A stretch of 64,000 bases of DNA from positions 1,116,001-1,180,000 of the forward strand of contig JADJNZ010000001.1 of NCBI GenBank assembly GCA_016714015.1, written 5' to 3'. Of this stretch, positions 26,974-34,662 are shown in pieces. The notes under the pieces are model-generated. The model made no database searches. It was given only the letters and a program-made list of their open reading frames with translations, and had not been told where the DNA came from. How positions within the stretch are numbered: the stretch's first letter is position 1; every line of letters begins with the position of its first letter. The position numbers and the translations under genes are program-made. The DNA comes from Gemmatimonadota bacterium. GTDB taxonomy: Bacteria; Gemmatimonadota; Gemmatimonadetes; Gemmatimonadales; Gemmatimonadaceae.

Positions 26974-28173
26974 GTGGTGCAGGAGGCGTTCATCAGCGCG
27001 GTCCGCCACTGGCCAACGCGCGGCGTGCCGGCCGATCCCTCGGCGTGGCTGTTGCAGGTCGCGCGACGCAAGGCGCTCGATGCGTTGCGCCGCGACCAGA
27101 GGCTCGCCGACCTCGCCCCGCGCATCGGCGCCGAGCTCGACGCGGCCGTCGACCTCGCGTCCGCCTCCGATGGTGACCACGCGCCCGACGATCCGTTCCG
27201 CGACGATCAGCTCCGGCTGATCCTCCTCTGCTGCCATCCCGCCGTCTCGCCGGGATCGCGCGTGGCGCTCGCCCTCAAGCTCATCGGCGGGTTCGGCGTG
27301 GGCGAGATCGCGCGCGGCTTCCTCACCGACGAGCGCGCGGTCGCGCAGCGCCTCGTGCGCGCCAAGCGCGCGCTGCGCGAGGCGCAGGCGACCTTCGAGA
27401 TGCCCGAAGGCGAGGCCCTCCTCGAGCGGCTCGACGCGGTGCAGACCGTGCTCTATCTCATGTTCAACGAGGGCCACACCGCGCACGCGGGCGACGCGCT
27501 CCTGCGGCGCGACCTCAGTGACGAGGCGCTCCGTCTCGCCGAGCGATTGCTGGGTGACCCGCGCACCGCCTCGCCCGCGGTCCACGCATTGGCCGCGCTC
27601 TTCTGCTTCCACTCGGCGCGCTTCGACGCGCGGCTCGACGCCGACGGCGCACCGGTGCGCCTCGACGACCAGGACCGCACGCGCTGGGATGCGGCGCGGA
27701 TCGCGCGCGGCTTCGCGCATCTCGAGGCGGCCGCGGACGGGGACCGCATCACGCCGTATCACGTGGAAGCGGAGATCGCATCGCTCCACGCGATGGCCCC
27801 GTCGAGCGACGCGACCGATTGGCCGCGGATCGTCGCCGCCTACGACCGGCTCCTCGCGCTCTCCCCCTCGCCGGTGATCGCGCTCAATCGGATCGTCGCG
27901 GTGCAGCGGGCTGCGGGCGCGGCCGCGGCATGGACGGCGCTGCGCGCGCTCTCGCGGGATCGCGCGCTCGAAGCGTATCCGCTCACCCACGCGGTGCGGG
28001 GGACACTCCTCGCCGCACTCGACCGCCCGGACGAGGCGCGGACCGCCTGGGCGACGGCCCGGGAACTGACCGCCTCACGCCCCATGCAACGCCATGCGGA
28101 ACAACGACTTGCCGAACTGGACGCGCTCCTGCTGGCGCGCGATGTCGATTCCGGCGATCCTCATCCGTCATAG
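26974..28173 (+). CDS. ECF42-type RNA polymerase sigma factor with TPR-like C-terminal extension
   Basis: Region 2 (VQEAFISAVRHWPTRGVP, SAWLLQVARRKALDALRRD) and region 4 (KLIGGFGVGEIARGFLTDERAVAQRLVRAKRAL) are followed by the DUF6596/TPR-like extension (VLYLMFNEGHTA, LAALFCFHSARFDAR, YHVEAEIASLHAMA, LLALSPSPVIALNRIVAV). This is diagnostic of the ECF42 group, which has no classical anti-sigma factor and is encoded beside DGPF proteins, as here. GTG 26974 is the first canonical start, but the conserved N-terminus (VDRLFREEAGRLIALLTRLLG) extends back to about 26884. No ATG, GTG or TTG is in frame there, and an in-frame TGA lies at 26866. The true start is therefore unresolved. Confidence 0.85.
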   Translation: MVQEAFISAVRHWPTRGVPADPSAWLLQVARRKALDALRRDQRLADLAPRIGAELDAAVDLASASDGDHAPDDPFRDDQLRLILLCCHPAVSPGSRVALALKLIGGFGVGEIARGFLTDERAVAQRLVRAKRALREAQATFEMPEGEALLERLDAVQTVLYLMFNEGHTAHAGDALLRRDLSDEALRLAERLLGDPRTASPAVHALAALFCFHSARFDARLDADGAPVRLDDQDRTRWDAARIARGFAHLEAAADGDRITPYHVEAEIASLHAMAPSSDATDWPRIVAAYDRLLALSPSPVIALNRIVAVQRAAGAAAAWTALRALSRDRALEAYPLTHAVRGTLLAALDRPDEARTAWATARELTASRPMQRHAEQRLAELDALLLARDVDSGDPHPS

Positions 28174-28224
28174 GGCATCGCGGGCCGGATCCGCCGACCG
28201 CGACCCATCCACCGGAGACCACCG

Positions 28225-28590
28225 ATGCCGAAGTACATGCTCATCCTGCACGACGACATGACCGCGCTCTCGACCATCTCGCCCGCCGAGATGCAGCGCG
28301 TCGTCGCGAAGTACATGGCGTGGAGCGACAAGATCGCCCGCTCAGGCCACCTGCGCGGCGGCGAGAAGCTCTGCGAGGAGGGGGGCAAGCACCTGAGCGC
28401 GAAGGGAGGCACGCTCGTCGTGAAGGACGGGCCGTTCGCCGAGGCGAAGGAGGTCGTGGGCGGCTACTTCGTGATCGAAGCGAAGGACTACACCGAGGCC
28501 ACGACGATCGCCGGCGACTGTCCGCATCTCGCCCTCGGGGGCCGCATCGAGCTGCGCGAGATCGATCCGATGCCCGAACCGACGCCCTGA
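28225..28590 (+). CDS. YCII/DGPF-family protein, partner of the ECF42 sigma factor
   Basis: The protein has 121 residues: KYMLILHDDM at the start, a ferredoxin-like alpha/beta body, and the name-giving motif in VKDGPFAEAKEVVGGYFVIEA. A late segment, LALGGRIELREIDPM, completes the fold. DGPF proteins are the conserved neighbours and probable effectors or regulators of ECF42 sigma factors, which is exactly the arrangement here (51 bases downstream, same strand). Biochemical activity is not established. The stop is separated from the convergent NPP gene stop by a single base. Confidence 0.9.
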   Translation: MPKYMLILHDDMTALSTISPAEMQRVVAKYMAWSDKIARSGHLRGGEKLCEEGGKHLSAKGGTLVVKDGPFAEAKEVVGGYFVIEAKDYTEATTIAGDCPHLALGGRIELREIDPMPEPTP

Positions 28591-28591
28591 C

Positions 28592-29872
28592 TCAGCGCAG
28601 GATGGCGCGCACGGAGTCGAGCGCCCCATCCGATGGCGCGGCCCGCAGGCCGAGCAGGTGCGCCATCAACGGATAGACGTGCACGTTGCGGAAGCCTGGC
28701 ACGCGTCGATCGACCGCGATGCCAGGTCCCGCCGCGAGGAAGACCGCGCCCATCGAGGGCAGCTCGGGGTCGTACCCGTGCTGCCCTCCGTCGTAGGAGG
28801 CGCGCCCGCGGCGCGTGACGCTCGCCCGGTCCGTGATGGTCCATCCCTCGTCGGCGATCGCGACGATCGGCGTGATGCGCGGATGGTCATTGAAGTGCAG
28901 GCGCGCCGGCACTTCGCCCTTCCGATATACCTGCAGGTGCGGATGCTTGTCCTTCAGCGCGCGATACACGCGCTCGGCGTCGCCGTCCACCGGGACGAGC
29001 GAGGCGACGGGCGTCCAGTCGATGACGTCGACCGACGCGCGCGGCAGGTAGTCGTCGATGAGGATCAACCGCTCGCCACTGCTCGCCGTCATGCCGTGAT
29101 CGGCCACCACGATGATGTTCACGACGTCGCGCAGGCCCAAGCGGTCGATCCCGTCCATGATCGCGCCGACGGCGGAGTCGGCGTTGGCGATCGCCGTGTT
29201 CGTCGTGTCCGCGAAGGGGCCCTCGGCGTGGCCGGCGTCGTCGGTGTCGGAGAAGTAGAGGGTGATGAGCGCGGGAGCGGAGTCGGCGGGCATCGCGAGC
29301 CACTCGATCACCTGCCGCACTCGTGCGGCGCGTGGCCGCGTGTGCTCGTAGCGTTGCCACCAGGTGGGGCGCACGCCCCCGATCTCCGCTTCGGAGCCGG
29401 GCCAGAAGTAGGTGGCGGCGCGGCGACCCTGCCGCTCCGCCGTGACCCAGATCGGCTCTCCGCCCCACCAGCGCGGCTCCCAGACCGCAAGCGTGTCGCT
29501 GGTGCGGAAGGTGCCGAGTGCCGGGTCCTTCATGACGTTCGCAACGATGCCGTGGTGCTCCGGCGTGAGGCCGGTGACGATCGTGTAGTGGTTGGGGAAG
29601 GTCTTGGAGGGGAAGGCGGGGATGAGGCGATCCGCGCGCACCCCGCGCGCCGCGAGGCGCCGGAGGTTCACCGCCTGCGGTCGGTCGACGTAGTCGGCGC
29701 GGAAGCCGTCGATCCCGATGAGCACGACACGCTGGCGCGTCGCGCGCGCCGGGGACGACGAAGGCTCGGCCTCGGGCGAGGGCGCGCGCGGACCAGAGGC
29801 CGTGCAGGCCGCGAACGTGACGAGCCCCGCCACACCGAGGATCGCCGCGCGAAGCGGCCGGTGGCGCGTCAT
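28592..29872 (-). CDS. Alkaline-phosphatase-superfamily nucleotide pyrophosphatase/phosphodiesterase lipoprotein
   Basis: The ATG at 29872 overlaps the upstream stop (ATGA) and gives 426 residues. A lipobox (VTFAAC, Cys23) anchors the protein. The catalytic site of the NPP family is complete: metal Asp in LIGIDGFRADY, nucleophile Thr in FPSKTFPNHYTIVTG, DTDDAGHAEGP with Asp and His, VVADHGM, and His in GQHGYD. Such enzymes hydrolyse phosphodiester or pyrophosphate bonds of nucleotides, phospholipids or related molecules. Here the enzyme would be membrane-tethered outside the cytoplasm. It is coupled to an acyl-CoA ligase, suggesting a lipid-related substrate (inference). Confidence 0.92.
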   Translation of the reverse strand: MTRHRPLRAAILGVAGLVTFAACTASGPRAPSPEAEPSSSPARATRQRVVLIGIDGFRADYVDRPQAVNLRRLAARGVRADRLIPAFPSKTFPNHYTIVTGLTPEHHGIVANVMKDPALGTFRTSDTLAVWEPRWWGGEPIWVTAERQGRRAATYFWPGSEAEIGGVRPTWWQRYEHTRPRAARVRQVIEWLAMPADSAPALITLYFSDTDDAGHAEGPFADTTNTAIANADSAVGAIMDGIDRLGLRDVVNIIVVADHGMTASSGERLILIDDYLPRASVDVIDWTPVASLVPVDGDAERVYRALKDKHPHLQVYRKGEVPARLHFNDHPRITPIVAIADEGWTITDRASVTRRGRASYDGGQHGYDPELPSMGAVFLAAGPGIAVDRRVPGFRNVHVYPLMAHLLGLRAAPSDGALDSVRAILR

Positions 29873-31569
29873 GTCGCCCGGGCCTCGTCCTCGGTGAGGA
29901 AGCGCCGGAGCACCTTCCCGATCATCGACTTCGGGAGCTCGGCCTTGAACGCGACACGCGCCGGGACCTTGAACGGCGCGAGATGCTCCTTGCACCACGC
30001 GCGGAGTTCCTCGGTGCTCACGGCCACGCCGAGCTTGAGCACGACGAACGCGACCGCGACCTCGCCGCGCGCCGCATCGGCGAAGCCGCGCACGCCCACC
30101 TCCTGGACCGCGGGATGCTTCGCCAGCACCTCCTCGATCTCGCGCGGCCAGACCTGCATCCCGTTCATCTTGATCAGGTCCTTCTTGCGGTCCACCACGT
30201 ACACGAACCCCTCGGCGTCGACGTAGCCGAGGTCCGCAGTGTGGAGCCAGGCGACCCCCGCGGCATCGGTCGCGCGCATCGGGTCGGTGCCTTCGGGAGC
30301 GTTGAAGTAGCCGCGCATGATCTGCGGTCCCGTGAGGAGGATCTCGCCGATCTCGCCGGTCGGCATCTCCTTCGTGGGATCGTCGGCATCGACGATCCGC
30401 ACCCGACAGTCGGGGAGCGGGACGCCGACCGAGCCGACCTTCGTGTGTCCCTTGAGCGGCCAGAGCGTCGCCGCGAGCAGCGACTCCGTCAGGGCATACC
30501 CTTCGATCACGCTCGCACCGGTGATCTCGGTGAAGCGGCGATGCGTCTCGGCATGGAGCGGTGCCGCGCCGGAAACGCAGGCCTTCATCGACCGGAAGTC
30601 GACCTTCCCCGCGGCGACGCGCTTGTGACCGATGAGCGCGTTGTAGAGCGTGGGTACGCCGCAGAACACCGCCGGCCGCGTCCGCTCGACCGTCTTCACC
30701 AGATCGTCGAGGTCGCGCGGGTTGGGGACGAGCGCGATGGGGTTCCGCCCGATGATGCAGACCGACTGTACGCCGCAGGCGCCGTAGGAATGGAACATCG
30801 GCAGGGGCATGCAGTAGACCCCGACCCATTCGGGGAGGACATCGTGGAGCCAGGCGCGGACCTGCATGCCGGTGCGCACGAGGCCGCCGTGATGCACGCG
30901 CACCGCCTTCGGCGTGCCCGTCGTCCCGCCGCTCATGAGGAAGAGGGCATCATCGTCCGGGCCGGGGCGCTTCACGGTCGGACGGCGCCCGGCGTGCGCC
31001 TTGAGGAGCGCCGGCAAGTTCGGGTCGCCGTCCCGCGCGGTGGCACGGTGCCCACCCTTCTTCTCGAGCAGGAGCGTGAAGAGCGCGCGCGTCACGGGCG
31101 GCAGGTACTCCTTGATGCTTGTGAGCACGACGTGCTTCACGGCGGTCCGCCGTTGCGCCTGCTTCACCCGTTCATAGAAGGTCGTGAGCGTGACCACGAC
31201 CTTCGCGCCCGTCGTCTTGAGCGGCCCCTCGAGCTCCTCGGCCGTGTAGATCGGATTGAGGGGCACGAGCACGGCGCCGAGCTTCCACGTCGCGAGTTCG
31301 ACGAGGAAGAACTGCGGGCAGTTCGGGAGCACCACCGCCACCCGGTCCCCGGCCTGCACGCCGAGCGCCGCCAGTGCGCTCGCGCACGCGTCGCTTCGCG
31401 TCGCCAGCTCGCCCCACGACATCGTGCTCCCCTTGAAGAGGAGCGCGGGAGCGCCGGGGCGCTGGGCCACCGCGTCGTCGAGGAACTCCAGGAGCGTGCG
31501 CTCCGGGTAGGGCTCGAGGGTCGCGGGGACGCCGGGGTCGTACTGGGTGATCCAGGGATGGGCGTTCAT
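29869..31569 (-). CDS. fadD: Long-chain acyl-CoA ligase, FadD-like
   Basis: The ATG at 31569 gives 566 residues, the family's usual length. The upstream extension of the frame is antisense to the M20 gene. The AMP-binding signature is LMSGGTTGTPKAVRVHHGG. Other adenylate-forming motifs are VFCGVPTLYNALI, GYALTESLLAAT, TADLGYVDAEGFVYVVDRKKDLIKMNGMQVWPREIE and the C-terminal lysine region PKSMIGKVLRR. It activates fatty acids to acyl-CoA through an acyl-AMP intermediate. The symbol reflects similarity only, since chain-length preference cannot be read. The gene overlaps the NPP lipoprotein downstream and starts 27 bases from the divergent M20 gene. Confidence 0.9.
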   Translation of the reverse strand: MNAHPWITQYDPGVPATLEPYPERTLLEFLDDAVAQRPGAPALLFKGSTMSWGELATRSDACASALAALGVQAGDRVAVVLPNCPQFFLVELATWKLGAVLVPLNPIYTAEELEGPLKTTGAKVVVTLTTFYERVKQAQRRTAVKHVVLTSIKEYLPPVTRALFTLLLEKKGGHRATARDGDPNLPALLKAHAGRRPTVKRPGPDDDALFLMSGGTTGTPKAVRVHHGGLVRTGMQVRAWLHDVLPEWVGVYCMPLPMFHSYGACGVQSVCIIGRNPIALVPNPRDLDDLVKTVERTRPAVFCGVPTLYNALIGHKRVAAGKVDFRSMKACVSGAAPLHAETHRRFTEITGASVIEGYALTESLLAATLWPLKGHTKVGSVGVPLPDCRVRIVDADDPTKEMPTGEIGEILLTGPQIMRGYFNAPEGTDPMRATDAAGVAWLHTADLGYVDAEGFVYVVDRKKDLIKMNGMQVWPREIEEVLAKHPAVQEVGVRGFADAARGEVAVAFVVLKLGVAVSTEELRAWCKEHLAPFKVPARVAFKAELPKSMIGKVLRRFLTEDEARAT

Positions 31570-31582
31570 CGGCGGTCCGGGG

Positions 31583-31588
31583 TAGATT
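31583..31588 (+). promoter_or_regulatory. Possible -10 element for a leaderless M20 transcript
   Basis: TAGATT lies seven bases before the ATG at 31596 in a gap of only 26 bases between divergent genes. A start of transcription at or next to the ATG would fit this spacing and would make the mRNA leaderless. No Shine-Dalgarno sequence is present upstream of this ATG. Confidence 0.4.
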
Positions 31589-31595
31589 CTCGAAT

Positions 31596-32876
31596 ATGCA
31601 CCTCCATCGACTCCGCCACAGCCCATCGGTCGCCCTGCTGGCCGCCCTTGCGTCCGCGCCGTTGGCCGCTCCGCTCGGCGCCCAGGCGCGCCCGATCCCC
31701 GTGAACGACCCTGCCGTGCAGCGCGCGATGGCCGCGATGCAGCCGCTGCAGGCCTGGACCCTCGAGCAGCAGGTGTCCATCTGCGAGATCCCGGCACCGC
31801 CGTTCAAGGAACAGGCGCGCGCCGAGGAGTTCCGCCGGCGGCTCGTCAGCTTCGGATACGCGAACACGCGGATCGACGCCGAGGGGAACGTGATCGCGGA
31901 GATCGGGCGGGGCACCGGCGCGACGGTGATGCTCGCCGGTCACCTCGACACCGTCTTTCCCGAGGGGACGGCCGTGAAGACGACGCGCGAGGGTGACCGG
32001 ATCGCCGGCCCCGGCATCGGTGACGATTGCCGCGGCCTCGCGGTGGTGCTCACGCTCGCGAAGGTGCTCAAGGAACAGCGCGTGGAGCCGATGGGGCGCG
32101 TCTATCTCGTCGGCAACGTCGGTGAGGAGGGACCGGGGAACCTCCGCGGCATCCGGCACCTCCTCACGAAGGAGTTCCCGGGGAAGATCGACTACTTCAT
32201 CTCAGTCGACGGCGCCGGCGCCGGTGCGATCACGTCGCGCGCGGTGGGGTCGCACCGATACACCGTCTCGTTCGAAGGGCCGGGAGGTCACAGCTACGGC
32301 GCGTTCGGGATGACGAACCCGATGCACGCGATGGGGCGCGCGATCGCGAACATCGCCGAGATCCCCGTGCCGATGCGTCCGCGGACGACCTTCAACGTGG
32401 GCGTGGTGCGCGGCGGCACGAGCGTGAACACGATCACGCCGCTCGCGCAGATGGAGGTGGACATGCGCTCGGAATCGGCCGAGGAGCTGCGGAAGGTCGA
32501 CGCGGCGATCCGCGCGGCCATCGACAAGGGCGTGGCGGACGAACGGGCGCGCTGGCCGGCCTCGCGCGCGCCGATCACCGTGAAGTACGACACGATCGGC
32601 ATCCGCCCGACGGGCGGGCAGTCGGACGATGCTCCGATCGTGCAGACGGCGTGGAAGGCCGTGGAGGCGCTCGGCTGGCTCCCCGCGACGCTCGCGTCGA
32701 GCACCGATGCCAACCTGCCGATTGCAATGGGGATCCCGGCGATCACGATCGGCGGCGGCGGGCGCAGCATGGGCGCGCACGGCACCGAGGAGGCCTACAC
32801 GGAGACGCCCGACTCGTACAAGGGACCGCAACTCGCACTGCTCATCGTCGCCGCGCTCGCGGGCGTGGCGCGCTAA
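31596..32876 (+). CDS. Exported M20 family zinc metallopeptidase
   Basis: The protein has 426 residues with a signal peptide (VALLAALASAPLAAPLGAQ). The di-zinc M20 motifs are present: AGHLDTVF (His and Asp), GPGIGDDCRG (bridging Asp), GNVGEEGPGN (catalytic Glu and metal Glu), ISVDGAG and the late GAHGTEEAY (His). The lid domain is marked by SFEGPGGHSYGAFGMTNPMHA. The protein is predicted to cleave di- or tripeptides or acyl-amino acids in the periplasm. It is followed by the DUF411 gene 11 bases downstream. The start has no visible ribosome binding site. Confidence 0.92.
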   Translation: MHLHRLRHSPSVALLAALASAPLAAPLGAQARPIPVNDPAVQRAMAAMQPLQAWTLEQQVSICEIPAPPFKEQARAEEFRRRLVSFGYANTRIDAEGNVIAEIGRGTGATVMLAGHLDTVFPEGTAVKTTREGDRIAGPGIGDDCRGLAVVLTLAKVLKEQRVEPMGRVYLVGNVGEEGPGNLRGIRHLLTKEFPGKIDYFISVDGAGAGAITSRAVGSHRYTVSFEGPGGHSYGAFGMTNPMHAMGRAIANIAEIPVPMRPRTTFNVGVVRGGTSVNTITPLAQMEVDMRSESAEELRKVDAAIRAAIDKGVADERARWPASRAPITVKYDTIGIRPTGGQSDDAPIVQTAWKAVEALGWLPATLASSTDANLPIAMGIPAITIGGGGRSMGAHGTEEAYTETPDSYKGPQLALLIVAALAGVAR

Positions 32877-32887
32877 GGAGGACCACC

Positions 32888-33382
32888 ATGGATCGTCGTG
32901 ATTTCCTCACCGCGCTCGGCGTCGGTGCGCTGGGCGCATCGCTCCCGCGCCTCGCGGACGCTCAGCAGGGCACACCGGGCAAGGCGCCGGCCCGCCCCGC
33001 GGCGCTTCCCGCCATGACCGTCTACAAGAGCGCGTCGTGCGGCTGCTGCCACCTCTGGGTGGAGCATGCGCGCGCCAACGGCTTCACGGTGCGCACCATC
33101 GACACCGAGGACTTGGCGAAGGTGAAGGCCGAACTCGGCGTGCCGGGTGCGCTCCAGAGCTGCCACACCGTCGTCGTCGCGAACTATCTCGTCGAAGGGC
33201 ATGTGCCCGCTGACGATGTGAAGCGGATGCTCAAGGAGAAGCCCGCGATCCGCGGCATCGCGGTGCCCGGCATGCCGGTCGGTTCGCCCGGGATGGAGCA
33301 GGGCCCCGTGTCAGGCTATCAGCGATACGAGGTGGTGGCGTTCACGACGACGGGACAGCGGAGCACGTTCGCGCGGCACTGA
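32888..33382 (+). CDS. DUF411 metal-binding protein with export signal
   Basis: AAGGAGG immediately precedes the ATG at 32888. The 164-residue protein starts DRRDFLTALGVGALGASLPRL, which resembles a Tat or Sec signal. The mature domain is DUF411: TVYKSASCGCCHLWVEHARANGF with the CxCC cluster, LQSCHTVVVANYLVEGHVPADDV, and GIAVPGMPVGSPGME. DUF411 proteins are small, thioredoxin-like, cysteine-rich and commonly found with copper genes. Metal delivery or scavenging is a reasonable role, though no copper operon is adjacent here. The gene ends nine bases before the left arm of the hairpin at 33392. Confidence 0.9.
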   Translation: MDRRDFLTALGVGALGASLPRLADAQQGTPGKAPARPAALPAMTVYKSASCGCCHLWVEHARANGFTVRTIDTEDLAKVKAELGVPGALQSCHTVVVANYLVEGHVPADDVKRMLKEKPAIRGIAVPGMPVGSPGMEQGPVSGYQRYEVVAFTTTGQRSTFARH

Positions 33383-33391
33383 ATGGAGGAA

Positions 33392-33469
33392 GAAGGTTGA
33401 AGGGTGAAGGGTGAATGCCGTCACGGTATCCCGGCATCGCGGTCCTTCATCCTTCACCCTTCATCCTTC
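33392..33469. repeat. GAAGG-type intergenic hairpin between convergent genes
   Basis: The left arm 33392-33417 pairs with the right arm 33444-33469 at 23 of 26 positions. Both arms are made of GAAGG(A/T/G)TGAA words on one strand and their CCTTC complements on the other. The loop (33418-33443) can also form ATGCCG/CGGCAT. It lies between two convergent stops and could act as a bidirectional terminator, although there is no T-run. This is the best-formed member of the family in the window. Confidence 0.75.
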
Positions 33470-33477
33470 CGCCTGCC

Positions 33478-34662
33478 TCACGGCCGCGGCATCGCCAGCG
33501 TCGTCAGCAGTTCCCGCGTCTCCGCTGAGTCGAATCGCTCGAGCGCGGTGATCGCCTTCCGACGGAGCGTCGGCGACTCGGTGCCCTGCGCGATCGCCGC
33601 GAGCTTGTCGCGCGAGGCCCGTGATCCTTCCTGTGCGAGCGCCGAGATGAGCGCGTCGCGGGTGGACGAATCCCCGGCCGCGTCGAAGGCGCCGGCCAGA
33701 TCCACGCCGCTCGCACCCGCGCGTTCGGCCATGAGGACGGCGCGACGCCGGGTCGCACTCGACAGCGTCTCGTCGCGCGCGACCGAGAGGAGCCACGTGG
33801 CGTTCACTCGCCCGCCGATCGCCGCCACTGCCGCGAGGAGCGCGTCACGAGAGCGCTCCTGCGCGAACCCTTTGAACGCCTCGCGCAGCAGCGCGGCATC
33901 CTCACCGGTCGCTTGCGCATCGCCAAGCCCGCCCGCGGCGATCGCCCGCAGGTCCTCGTCTCGCTTCGCATCCGTGAGGATGCCGCGGAGCTGACGCCGC
34001 GCCCGTGGATCCTCACTGCGCGAAAGGACCCGAACCGCCTCAGCAGCGACCCATCCGTCGGTGCGGGAGTCGCTGATCGCGATGAGCACCGGGATCGCCG
34101 AAGCACCGTCGAGGCGCAGCAGCGCGCCCAGCGCCGCGCGCCGCACCTCTCGGGACCGCTCATCGTCGCGTGCGATCGCCGCGAGCCCGTCGACCGCGGC
34201 GGCGTCACTCGCGAGCGCGGTCACGCCGATCGCCTCGCGCGCGGGACGTCCGTTGGTCGATCGCCCGATGCCGAGCAACAGCGCCGTCGCCTCGCGGACA
34301 TCCACTGCGCCAAGGTCGGTCGCGGTCGAGTCGTGTGCACGGGGTCCCACGTAGCGTTCGATGCGCAGGACCTCGCGCCCGACCACCTGCAGCACGACGC
34401 GGACCGGTCCCGTCTCGCACGCCCTCCCTGCCCGCTCGGGTCCGGCCCCCTCCGACTCGCGAACATACCACGCATCCTGCCCGACCCGAAACCAGCCGCG
34501 CCCGTCGCCGCAGGCATCGGGTCGCGACGGGAAGTCGAACTCCACGCGCCCGTCACGCACCGCCGCCACGCGACGCTCGAGCGTCCCTCCCTGCGCGCGC
34601 ACCGCCTGGACGATGAGCAGTCCGAGTCCGGCCGCGCCGAGGACGACCGTCCGCGCGTTCAC
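33478..34662 (-). CDS. Exported HEAT-repeat protein, last gene of the sigma operon
   Basis: The GTG at 34662 overlaps the previous stop (GTGA). The 394 residues begin with a signal or anchor (VLGAAGLGLLIVQAVRAQ). Residues 30-110 form a small non-repeat region with four cysteines across DACGDGRGWFRV and RACETGPV. From about 120 to the end come HEAT-type alpha-helical repeats: REVRRAALGALLRLDG, WVAAEAVRVLSRSEDPRARRQL, LRAIAAGGLGDA, RDALLAAVAAIGG, RDKLAAIAQGTESPTLRRKAITAL. It is probably a periplasmic scaffold. Its repeats resemble those of the preceding gene, so the pair may have arisen by duplication. Confidence 0.82.
   Translation of the reverse strand: MNARTVVLGAAGLGLLIVQAVRAQGGTLERRVAAVRDGRVEFDFPSRPDACGDGRGWFRVGQDAWYVRESEGAGPERAGRACETGPVRVVLQVVGREVLRIERYVGPRAHDSTATDLGAVDVREATALLLGIGRSTNGRPAREAIGVTALASDAAAVDGLAAIARDDERSREVRRAALGALLRLDGASAIPVLIAISDSRTDGWVAAEAVRVLSRSEDPRARRQLRGILTDAKRDEDLRAIAAGGLGDAQATGEDAALLREAFKGFAQERSRDALLAAVAAIGGRVNATWLLSVARDETLSSATRRRAVLMAERAGASGVDLAGAFDAAGDSSTRDALISALAQEGSRASRDKLAAIAQGTESPTLRRKAITALERFDSAETRELLTTLAMPRP

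Noticed and set aside
28592..30829. A long frame suggesting a ligase/phosphodiesterase fusion
   Set aside because: The upstream half is an out-of-frame reading of the acyl-CoA ligase. The lipoprotein signal starts at 29872.
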